The position numbers and the translations under genes are program-made. From Desulfuromonadales bacterium (GTDB lineage Bacteria; Desulfobacterota; Desulfuromonadia; Desulfuromonadales; UBA2294), in NCBI GenBank assembly GCA_030591795.1, contig JAUVAJ010000093.1:1-7045 (forward strand): 7,045 bases of DNA, written 5' to 3'. The notes under the pieces are model-generated. The model searched no databases. It was not told the DNA's origin and saw only the letters and a program-made list of their open reading frames with translations. Shown one piece after another: positions 1 to 4,439 of the stretch. The number at the start of each line of letters is the position of its first letter. The stretch's first letter is position 1.

Positions 1-1125
1 AATACTTTTGTCTGGGACAAGGAGATGGATCCACGGGCCGGGATGTTGCGACTGGTCTTGGGCCTTGGTACCCGTGCTGTTGATCGGGCAGAAGTCGATT
101 ATCCGCGTATCGTAGCCCTGGACGCTCCGCTAAAAAGGCCACATAAAGGGTTTGAGGATACGCGAAAGTTTTCCCAACGCGATGTCGACCTGCTTAACAT
201 AAATGAAAATTGTCTGGAAACTATATCCCTTTTGGACCTGACCAAGCAAGGCGTGGATATACCCTGGAGAAACTATGCAGTTCAGGATCAGGAAACCATG
301 GAACTGCTCAAGCGTCGAGGCAAAGAGACACAGGATGTCTGGTTGCTGACTTTCGATAAACTTTTTGCTGATCAGAAGTTTTCATCGTTGATGCAGCGAA
401 TGCTTAAGACCCTGGAACAGGCATATGACTACCCGGTAGATATTGAGTTTACGGTTAATTTCACCAAAGACTCACGGACAAAAATTAATGTCGTACAGTG
501 TCGGCCGTTGCAGACCAAGGGGGCTGAAACTGAAGTTTCTATTCCACAAGACATCCCGGATGAACAGATTTTCTTTCGATCGGAAGGAAACTTTATGGGC
601 GGTAATATTTCTCAACCGCTCAAATGGATTATATGGGTTGACCCGGCAGAATACAGCAGTTTACCGATAACGGAAAAATATGAGATTGCCCGACTGGTCG
701 GTCGCCTTAATAAACGTATAGCCGACAAGGTCGATAGCCCGACTATGCTGCTGGGGCCAGGTCGTTGGGGCACCTCGACGCCTGCTATGGGTGTGCCGAT
801 CTCTTTTTCGGAGATCAGCAACCTTTCAGCGATCGCCGAGATTGCATTTACCAGTGGCAACCTGATGCCGGAGCTTTCCTTTGGCTCACATTTTTTCCAG
901 GATCTGGTTGAGGCTGAAATATTCTATCTGGCGTTATTCCCGGAAAATAATAATTGTTTTTTGAATAACAGTTGGCTGCAAAAGCAACCAAATGCCTTGG
1001 AAGGTTTATTGCCAACCAGCGCCAGATTCAGAAAGGTTGTGAAGGTGTTCCGGGTGCCGGAGAAGAATTTGCATCTGATGGCAGAGGTTGTGTCGCAGGA
1101 GCTGGTTTGTTTTATGCAGCCTTAA
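1..1125 (+). CDS. PEP/pyruvate-binding (PPDK N-terminal domain) protein, 5'-truncated by window edge
   Basis: The reading frame is open from base 1, so the true start lies upstream; the first in-frame ATG (base 25) falls inside the conserved MDPRAGMLRLVLGLG segment and is not the start. The N-terminal half of the visible part matches the end of the ATP-grasp nucleotide-binding domain of PEP synthase/pyruvate phosphate dikinase: a DIEFTVN strand (Glu codon at 445-447) followed by INVVQCRPLQ (Gln at 496-498, Arg at 502-504), the equivalent of the family's QxRP ATP/Mg-binding end. About 200 residues follow, with conserved-looking blocks LLGPGRWGTSTP (748-783) and ELSFGSHFFQDLVEAE (871-918). The swivelling phosphohistidine domain (TxHA-type motif) and the PEP-binding TIM barrel of full PpsA/PpdK do not follow. 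The protein is therefore probably an ATP-dependent phosphotransfer or binding protein of unknown substrate, not a classical PEP synthase. It converges with the minus-strand gene that ends 58 bases downstream. Family assignment is fairly sure; the reaction is not. Confidence 0.8.
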   Translation, partial: NTFVWDKEMDPRAGMLRLVLGLGTRAVDRAEVDYPRIVALDAPLKRPHKGFEDTRKFSQRDVDLLNINENCLETISLLDLTKQGVDIPWRNYAVQDQETMELLKRRGKETQDVWLLTFDKLFADQKFSSLMQRMLKTLEQAYDYPVDIEFTVNFTKDSRTKINVVQCRPLQTKGAETEVSIPQDIPDEQIFFRSEGNFMGGNISQPLKWIIWVDPAEYSSLPITEKYEIARLVGRLNKRIADKVDSPTMLLGPGRWGTSTPAMGVPISFSEISNLSAIAEIAFTSGNLMPELSFGSHFFQDLVEAEIFYLALFPENNNCFLNNSWLQKQPNALEGLLPTSARFRKVVKVFRVPEKNLHLMAEVVSQELVCFMQP

Positions 1126-1183
1126 AGTTTGATCAAGCTGTTAGTATGAAAATTGTTTATGGCATTACAAATATATGCAAAGG

Positions 1184-2257
1184 CTATATCTCTGCTGCAG
1201 AGACAGTTTTCAGCCATTGTTCAAAGCGTTCTTTGGGCCCCTTGGCTAATATCCGCTTGAAGGTTTCCTGATTGTAGAGATACAGGCAGTGCCGGATCGA
1301 AGTGTAGGGGCTGAAGGTGCTGTCCGGGTTCTCGGTCAGAAAGTACTCACGATAATCTCTGGCGACTTTGAAATTCTCAATCAGACTTTTATGCAGATCC
1401 GATTTCTGGAAGCCGCTATCCAGTTTAAGAATCCCTTGGACAAAGCCGTCAACTTTGTAGTCCTCAAATTCAAAATCCCGGAAAAAATGGCTGGCTACGC
1501 GCAGAAAGGTAAATGCATTTACGCTTTTCTCGCTGGTGGCTGATGGCGTTTGAATTGCGGCGTCTTTCGTATCGGCAGACGAATCATCGATTGGATCAAC
1601 CGTCGCCTGCTGGATGAGCTCAATGGTGGCGTTGCGGATCTCTTTAAATTCACGGTCAGCCAGCTCAAACAGAGCCGAAAGTACATTTATCCTCCGCTTG
1701 AGATCGTTCGGTATCGATTTTTTATATTTAATTTTATGATCGAGCACACTCCAGGCGTCCTGAATCAGCGATCTGATCTGCACCTCAAACGGGTACTGCT
1801 GATGTTGCGGCGACGCATCCTCTTGCTCGTTCAACGCCAGATCCATATGCAGCCCTTTATAGCCGAATGAATCCTCAGTGCTTTCCACCGCTGAAATCTT
1901 GTCGGTTACGTCGATTATCTTGAAGTGGCGTTTAAGTACCTCGGAAACAACTTCGATCTGATCTTCATACAGGCATATAATCCTGATACCGATCAGGTCA
2001 GAAATATAATCTTTGATCGCATACGGTTGTTCATCTGTTTCGAGCTTGTTCTGGTATTTGCGGTGAAATTTTTTGATGCACTCTTCTTTGTCCTTGACCC
2101 GCCCCTCAATCTTGGTTACTTCACCGACCTCTGCCTCCTTGAGCAGCGAGGCGATGTTGCGCATGTAACTGTTCGCAGCCTCGGTGAGGAGGGTGAAGTT
2201 GCTGTCGTAGAATTTACGGAAGGCGCGCTGTTCTTTTTGAAAGTCGAGTGAGGGCAC
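1184..2257 (-). CDS. RelA/SpoT-domain protein, small (p)ppGpp synthetase-like, with C-terminal extension
   Basis: 357 aa, GTG start supported by AAGGAGT five bases upstream; stop TAG. Residues about 45-180 carry the alarmone synthetase fold: GRVKDKEECIKKFHRK (51-66, the R-x-K nucleotide-binding strand and following lysines), SDLIGIRI (86-93, with the metal-binding Asp87), FGYKGLHMDL (131-140, the G-loop with Tyr133 that stacks on the acceptor guanine), and FEVQIRS followed by W169 and LDHKIKYK (157-179, with the conserved Glu158 and His174). No HD hydrolase domain, TGS or ACT domain is present, so it should only synthesise (p)ppGpp or a related alarmone, or pyrophosphorylate another target as toxic family members do. 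Typical small synthetases are 200-250 aa. Here a polar linker (about 220-245, rich in D, S, T) leads to roughly 110 mostly helical, aromatic-rich residues that I do not recognise. Expected to be cytosolic and monocistronic, transcribed away from the small gene at 2508. Confidence 0.88.
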   Translation of the reverse strand: MPSLDFQKEQRAFRKFYDSNFTLLTEAANSYMRNIASLLKEAEVGEVTKIEGRVKDKEECIKKFHRKYQNKLETDEQPYAIKDYISDLIGIRIICLYEDQIEVVSEVLKRHFKIIDVTDKISAVESTEDSFGYKGLHMDLALNEQEDASPQHQQYPFEVQIRSLIQDAWSVLDHKIKYKKSIPNDLKRRINVLSALFELADREFKEIRNATIELIQQATVDPIDDSSADTKDAAIQTPSATSEKSVNAFTFLRVASHFFRDFEFEDYKVDGFVQGILKLDSGFQKSDLHKSLIENFKVARDYREYFLTENPDSTFSPYTSIRHCLYLYNQETFKRILAKGPKERFEQWLKTVSAAEI

Positions 2258-2261
2258 GGTG

Positions 2262-2268
2262 ACTCCTT
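2262..2268 (-). promoter_or_regulatory. Ribosome binding site of the RelA/SpoT-domain gene
   Basis: On the minus strand the sequence reads AAGGAGT, then five bases, then GTG. This strong Shine-Dalgarno match fixes the uncommon GTG start at 2257; no in-frame ATG offers a better-placed alternative nearby. Confidence 0.75.
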
Positions 2269-2290
2269 TTGAGTTAATGTGCGTAATGAC

Positions 2291-2320
2291 TTAATATCAT
2301 TTCCGTTATACTTATTGCAA
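2291..2320 (-). promoter_or_regulatory. Candidate sigma70-type promoter of the RelA/SpoT-domain gene
   Basis: On the minus strand TTGCAA (2315-2320) is followed after 18 bases by TATTAA (2291-2296), 4/6 and 4/6 matches to the consensus boxes. Transcription would begin near 2284 and give a leader of about 27 bases carrying the ribosome binding site. The placement fits well, but the assignment rests on short matches in an AT-rich stretch. Confidence 0.4.
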
Positions 2321-2428
2321 GGCGGGCGGTGTAGCAATGCTTGACAAAGCCTGCTGACATGATTAATCTCCGGATGAAGCCGTGCAATGATTTGGCGTTT
2401 GGCTGTAAAAGTATCCAGCCTGTTTTTG

Positions 2429-2457
2429 TGCAATCTATTTTACATGAAATATATACT
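2429..2457 (+). promoter_or_regulatory. Candidate promoter of the small Lys/Glu-rich protein gene
   Basis: TATACT (2452-2457) is a 5/6 match to the -10 box. A weak -35 candidate TGCAAT (2429-2434) lies 17 bases upstream; TTGTGC (2426-2431) is a closer box match but at 20 bases spacing. The leader to the ATG at 2508 would be about 44 bases. A perfect TTGACA also occurs further upstream at 2341-2346, with only a poor -10 (TAATCT) at 17 bases spacing. Confidence 0.4.
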
Positions 2458-2494
2458 AGCCATTCCAGTCATGACGCAGGCTGAATGTCAGAAG

Positions 2495-2500
2495 AAAGGA
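2495..2500 (+). promoter_or_regulatory. Ribosome binding site of the 50-aa protein gene
   Basis: AAAGGA lies seven bases before the ATG at 2508. It supports that start rather than the out-of-frame ATG at 2485, which lacks a comparable site at the right distance. Confidence 0.6.
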
Positions 2501-2507
2501 CCTCAAG

Positions 2508-2660
2508 ATGGCCAGAAAAACAAACTATGGTTTTGAGAAACGTCAGAAAGAGCTGGCAAAAAAGGCCAAAAAAGAGGAAAAGAAGAAGAAAAAACTCGAG
2601 GAACAAGAGGCAGCGCAACTTCTGGAATCTTCGGATGAGGAAACGTCTGCAGAGGAGTGA
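2508..2660 (+). CDS. Small Lys/Glu-rich conserved hypothetical protein (50 aa)
   Basis: The ATG start has a well-spaced AAAGGA site, and the frame runs 50 codons to TGA. The protein begins MARKTNYGFEKRQKELAKKA, continues with a dense KKEEKKKKKLEEQE stretch (21-34) and ends with an acidic tail (SSDEETSAEE, 41-50). From memory, this N-terminal block is the hallmark of a family of tiny conserved hypothetical proteins in proteobacteria and Desulfobacterota; no function is established that I know of. Composition predicts a single charged helix, basic at the front and acidic at the rear, with no signal peptide or membrane segment. It could bind nucleic acid or ribosomes, but that is a guess from charge alone. 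It is flanked by its own promoter candidate and a strong terminator, so it appears to be a single-gene transcription unit. The overlapping +1 frame (2485-2760) encodes an Arg/Lys-rich string that runs through the terminator and is a shadow. Confidence 0.8.
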   Translation: MARKTNYGFEKRQKELAKKAKKEEKKKKKLEEQEAAQLLESSDEETSAEE

Positions 2661-2684
2661 AAAATTTCCGATACAACAAATGAT

Positions 2685-2715
2685 AAGGGACTGCACCGCG
2701 CAGTCCTTTTTTTTT
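2685..2715 (+). terminator. Rho-independent terminator after the small protein gene
   Basis: A 7-bp GC-rich stem GGACTGC/GCAGTCC (2688-2694 with 2700-2706) encloses the 5-base loop ACCGC and is followed by nine consecutive T (2707-2715). A/U pairs can extend the base of the stem through 2685-2687. It starts 24 bases after the TGA at 2660 and should isolate the small gene from the capsule export operon. Confidence 0.92.
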
Positions 2716-2774
2716 GTGCAAGATTCAGCGGTAGCGCCCCATTGTATAACTGCAAAATAAAACACCCCTGATTC

Positions 2775-2798
2775 TCAAGGTTCCAGCGTTGGCCTTGA
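2775..2798. repeat. Bulged inverted repeat (hairpin), upstream of the capsule operon
   Basis: TCAAGG (2775-2780) pairs with CCTTGA (2793-2798). After a 2-base TT bulge, CCA (2783-2785) pairs with TGG (2790-2792) around a GCGT loop. No T-run follows on the plus strand, so it is not an obvious terminator. It lies before the likely transcription start of the operon, so a DNA-binding site is as likely as an RNA structure. Confidence 0.4.
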
Positions 2799-2848
2799 TG
2801 TGGGTAGGTGCATTTGTCAATAGGAGTCTGGTATCTACCTGTGAACTT

Positions 2849-2857
2849 TGCTATTAT
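2849..2857 (+). promoter_or_regulatory. Candidate extended -10 promoter (P1) of the capsule export operon
   Basis: TGCTATTAT combines the extended -10 TGn element with TATTAT, a 5/6 match to TATAAT. No good -35 box is found 16-18 bases upstream, which is usual for extended -10 promoters. Transcription would start near 2864 and leave a leader of about 146 bases that includes the downstream palindromes and hairpin. Confidence 0.4.
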
Positions 2858-2875
2858 CGAATGATTAAGATATGC

Positions 2876-2904
2876 CTTATTTGCAATAAGTTTCTATTGA
2901 AACT
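2876..2904. repeat. Two abutting short palindromes, operator-like
   Basis: CTTATTTGCAATAAG (2876-2890) has 6-bp arms around TGC. AGTTTCTATTGAAACT (2889-2904) has 6-bp arms around TATT. They overlap by two bases, and their centres are about 13-14 bp apart. They cover the -35 box and spacer of the second promoter candidate, a layout typical of transcription-factor operators. No regulator can be named from the sequence. Confidence 0.45.
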
Positions 2905-2909
2905 ACTAT
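2881..2909 (+). promoter_or_regulatory. Candidate sigma70-type promoter (P2) of the capsule export operon
   Basis: TTGCAA (2881-2886) and TACTAT (2904-2909) are separated by exactly 17 bases, each a 4/6 consensus match. A start near 2916 would give a leader of about 94 bases containing the hairpin at 2949-2979. It may be an alternative to P1 or act in tandem with it. Confidence 0.38.
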
Positions 2910-2948
2910 GACTTAAATGTAATCCCCCGCTGTGTAGATGATTGTAAA

Positions 2949-2979
2949 TTGAGTGTTCATGGTTTGGCCAAACACTCAA
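2949..2979. repeat. Bulged hairpin in the leader, 30 bases before the permease gene
   Basis: TTGAGTGTT (2949-2957) pairs perfectly with AACACTCAA (2971-2979). After a 2-base CA bulge, TGG (2960-2962) pairs with CCA (2968-2970) around TTTGG, giving a 12-bp stem with one bulge. An alternative perfect 12-bp palindrome GTTTGGCCAAAC (2962-2973) uses part of the same bases. It is followed by A-rich, not T-rich, sequence on the plus strand, so it is not an intrinsic terminator for the operon. It ends 18 bases before the Shine-Dalgarno, where it could act as a leader RNA structure or a dyad operator. Confidence 0.55.
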
Positions 2980-2997
2980 AAACTTATGTGAAGTATC

Positions 2998-3003
2998 GGG
3001 TGA
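2998..3003 (+). promoter_or_regulatory. Ribosome binding site of the KpsM-like permease gene
   Basis: GGGTGA lies six bases before the ATG at 3010. The GGTGA part matches the 3' portion of the consensus AGGAGGTGA, and it supports the chosen start. Confidence 0.5.
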
Positions 3004-3009
3004 TATTAA

Positions 3010-3795
3010 ATGGCCAGTCTGTTGGATGGTATGCAGATTCAACGTAGAGTTGTGTGGGCGTTGATGCTGCGTGAAACCAAGACCTTGTTTGGTAAGCATA
3101 AGCTCGGCTACCTGTGGGCGCTGATAAATGCCTCGTTTACTATCGGTGTGTTCTGGGTGCTCCGTGAATTCGGTGGCTTTGCCCCACCGCAGGGGATGTC
3201 GGTGCCGGTGTTTCTGCTGGGCGGCTTTGTCCCTTTCTTTGTTTTTTCCGAGACGGTCAATGGCGCTATGAATGGGGTCAGTGGCAATCGTGCCTTGCTG
3301 GCCTATCCCCAGGTTTTCACGGTTGATATTTTTATTGCCCGGGCGCTGCTGCACGGTGCCATGTATTTTTGTGTATTGGTTATTCTGCTCACGGTCGCTC
3401 ACTTCAGTGGCTATGCGGTGCCGCTGCATGATCCTGCCGCTATGCTGATGGCTATGATTTTAGTCCTGATCCTCGGTTTTGGTGTCGGTGCCATAGCCTC
3501 TTCATTTAACCTGATGTGGCCGACCACACGCCTCATTGTGCCGATGCTGACCCGGGTTCTGTTTTTCACTTCGGGGCTTTTCTTCTCGGTGGAATTTGCC
3601 CCTGTTTATATACGCGAAATCCTTTATTACAACCCCCTGTCACACCTGATTGAACTGTTGCGCGGCGGGCTGTCTGACGGTTACGTGGGGAGTTTTGTCT
3701 ACGTCCCATACGTGGGCGGGTTTATATTGTGTGCCTTGTCAATCGGCTTGTTGCTGGAAAGGTTCTCGCGGCAGTATCTGAGTGAAGAGTCATGA
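3010..3795 (+). CDS. kpsM: Capsular polysaccharide ABC exporter, inner-membrane permease (KpsM/CtrC-like)
   Basis: 261 aa, close to the roughly 258 aa of E. coli KpsM. It belongs to the ABC-2 permease family. A short cytoplasmic amphipathic N-terminus with RETKTLFGKHKLGYLWALI (21-39), the typical entry motif of O-antigen/capsule permeases, leads into about six membrane segments (roughly 33-53, 64-82, 104-131, 143-166, 174-195, 233-250). A conserved YYNPLSHLIELLRGG block (206-220) sits in the last periplasmic region, as in KpsM. Two copies should pair with two copies of the next gene's ATPase to flip the lipid-linked capsule chain across the inner membrane. It is the first gene of the operon: its TGA shares ATGA with the next start, so translation is coupled. 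The ATG is supported by GGGTGA upstream. Family is sure; the transported glycan cannot be read from the sequence. Confidence 0.92.
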   Translation: MASLLDGMQIQRRVVWALMLRETKTLFGKHKLGYLWALINASFTIGVFWVLREFGGFAPPQGMSVPVFLLGGFVPFFVFSETVNGAMNGVSGNRALLAYPQVFTVDIFIARALLHGAMYFCVLVILLTVAHFSGYAVPLHDPAAMLMAMILVLILGFGVGAIASSFNLMWPTTRLIVPMLTRVLFFTSGLFFSVEFAPVYIREILYYNPLSHLIELLRGGLSDGYVGSFVYVPYVGGFILCALSIGLLLERFSRQYLSEES

Positions 3796-4439
3796 TTGAA
3801 TTACGCAATGTCTGTAAATCATACCGGACAACAAAGGGGATCAAAATGGTCCTGGACGATATCAGTATCGATTTTCCGCCCGGGCGCAATATTGGCATCC
3901 TGGGCCGTAACGGTGCCGGCAAGTCAACCCTGTTGCGGATGATAAGCGGCGCGGAGCTTCCGACCAGCGGTCAAGTGACTCGCAAAGCCAGCGTCTCCTG
4001 GCTTATCGGTTTCTCGGGCGGTTTTCACGGCAGTCTTACCGGTCGGGAAAACTTGCGCTTTATCTGCCGGATTTACAATGCTGACATTGCAAAAGCAACC
4101 GTGTTTGTTGAAGAGTTTGCCGAACTTGGCGAATATATGGAGATGCCGATCAGCACTTACTCTTCAGGGATGAAAGCGAAATTGGCTTTTGGCCTGAGCA
4201 TGGCGATCGACTTCGATTATTATCTGATTGACGAAGTTACTGCTGTCGGTGATTCCAGGTTTCAGAAGAAGAGTAAAGAGGAGTTTGACCGCCGCAAGGA
4301 GCATTCTTCGCTTCTGGTTGTTTCGCACAATCCGAATACGATCCGGTCGCATTGTGAAGCGGCGGCTGTCCTTGATCAGGGGCGATTGACCTTTTTTGAT
4401 GATGTTGAACAGGCAATTATTCATTATGAAAATCAGTAA
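3792..4439 (+). CDS. kpsT: Capsular polysaccharide ABC exporter, ATPase subunit (KpsT/CtrD-like)
   Basis: 215 aa, near the usual 215-220 aa of KpsT. All ABC ATPase motifs are intact: Walker A GRNGAGKST (38-46), signature YSSGMKAKL (123-131), Walker B YYLIDE (143-148) with catalytic Glu148, D-loop AVGD (151-154) and switch His179 in VVSHN. The signature SSGMKAKLAF rather than LSGGQ is characteristic of polysaccharide exporters (KpsT, Wzt, TagH). The protein ends soon after the nucleotide-binding domain and has no Wzt-type C-terminal carbohydrate-binding domain. This fits capsule exporters that recognise the lipid-linked terminus rather than a capped chain end. It energises the KpsM-like permease at the cytoplasmic face. 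The start overlaps the permease stop by 4 bases, and the following gene begins inside its 3' end. Confidence 0.94.
   Translation: MIELRNVCKSYRTTKGIKMVLDDISIDFPPGRNIGILGRNGAGKSTLLRMISGAELPTSGQVTRKASVSWLIGFSGGFHGSLTGRENLRFICRIYNADIAKATVFVEEFAELGEYMEMPISTYSSGMKAKLAFGLSMAIDFDYYLIDEVTAVGDSRFQKKSKEEFDRRKEHSSLLVVSHNPNTIRSHCEAAAVLDQGRLTFFDDVEQAIIHYENQ

Larger units (their letters stand above)
2661..3009. other. 349-base non-coding region: terminator plus structured leader of the capsule export operon
   Basis: No gene is supported here on either strand; a minus-strand frame across 2854-3429 is a shadow of the permease gene, with low-complexity His/Gln-rich composition. The region holds the terminator of the small gene, an ops-like word AGCGGTAGCGC (2727-2737), a bulged hairpin (2775-2798), an extended -10 promoter candidate (2849-2857), a second promoter candidate overlapped by two palindromes (2876-2909), and a longer bulged hairpin (2949-2979) just before the permease start. 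This density of dyad symmetry suggests a regulated promoter and leader. Confidence 0.6.

Noticed and set aside
25..27. ATG at 25 as the start of the PEP/pyruvate-binding protein
   Set aside because: The frame is open to base 1, and the ATG sits within a conserved block of the PPDK N-terminal domain, so the gene begins outside the window.
1189..1203. Palindrome TCTCTGC-T-GCAGAGA at the end of the alarmone synthetase gene, considered as a terminator
   Set aside because: It lies within the last codons of the gene, the usable stem is only about 5 bp, and no real T-run follows on either strand. No intrinsic terminator was found in the 58-base convergent gap.
2416..2482. CAGCCTG (2416-2422) and CAGGCTG (2476-2482) inverted repeat flanking the small gene's promoter
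   Set aside because: Only 7 bp with a 53-base gap; expected by chance and without supporting context.
2558..2564. In-frame A AAA AAG slippery heptamer (the dnaX type) inside the 50-aa gene
   Set aside because: Lysine-rich codons create it naturally. The -1 frame gives a short low-complexity tail that stops near 2634, and no stimulating hairpin or internal Shine-Dalgarno was evident.
2485..2760. 91-codon plus-strand frame overlapping the small gene
   Set aside because: It reads an Arg/Lys-rich +1 shadow of the 50-aa gene and continues through the intrinsic terminator; its ATG has no well-placed ribosome site.
2854..3429. 191-codon minus-strand frame across the capsule leader and permease
   Set aside because: It is antisense to the clearly real permease gene, has His/Gln/Asn-rich unstructured composition, and shows no ribosome site or recognisable domain.
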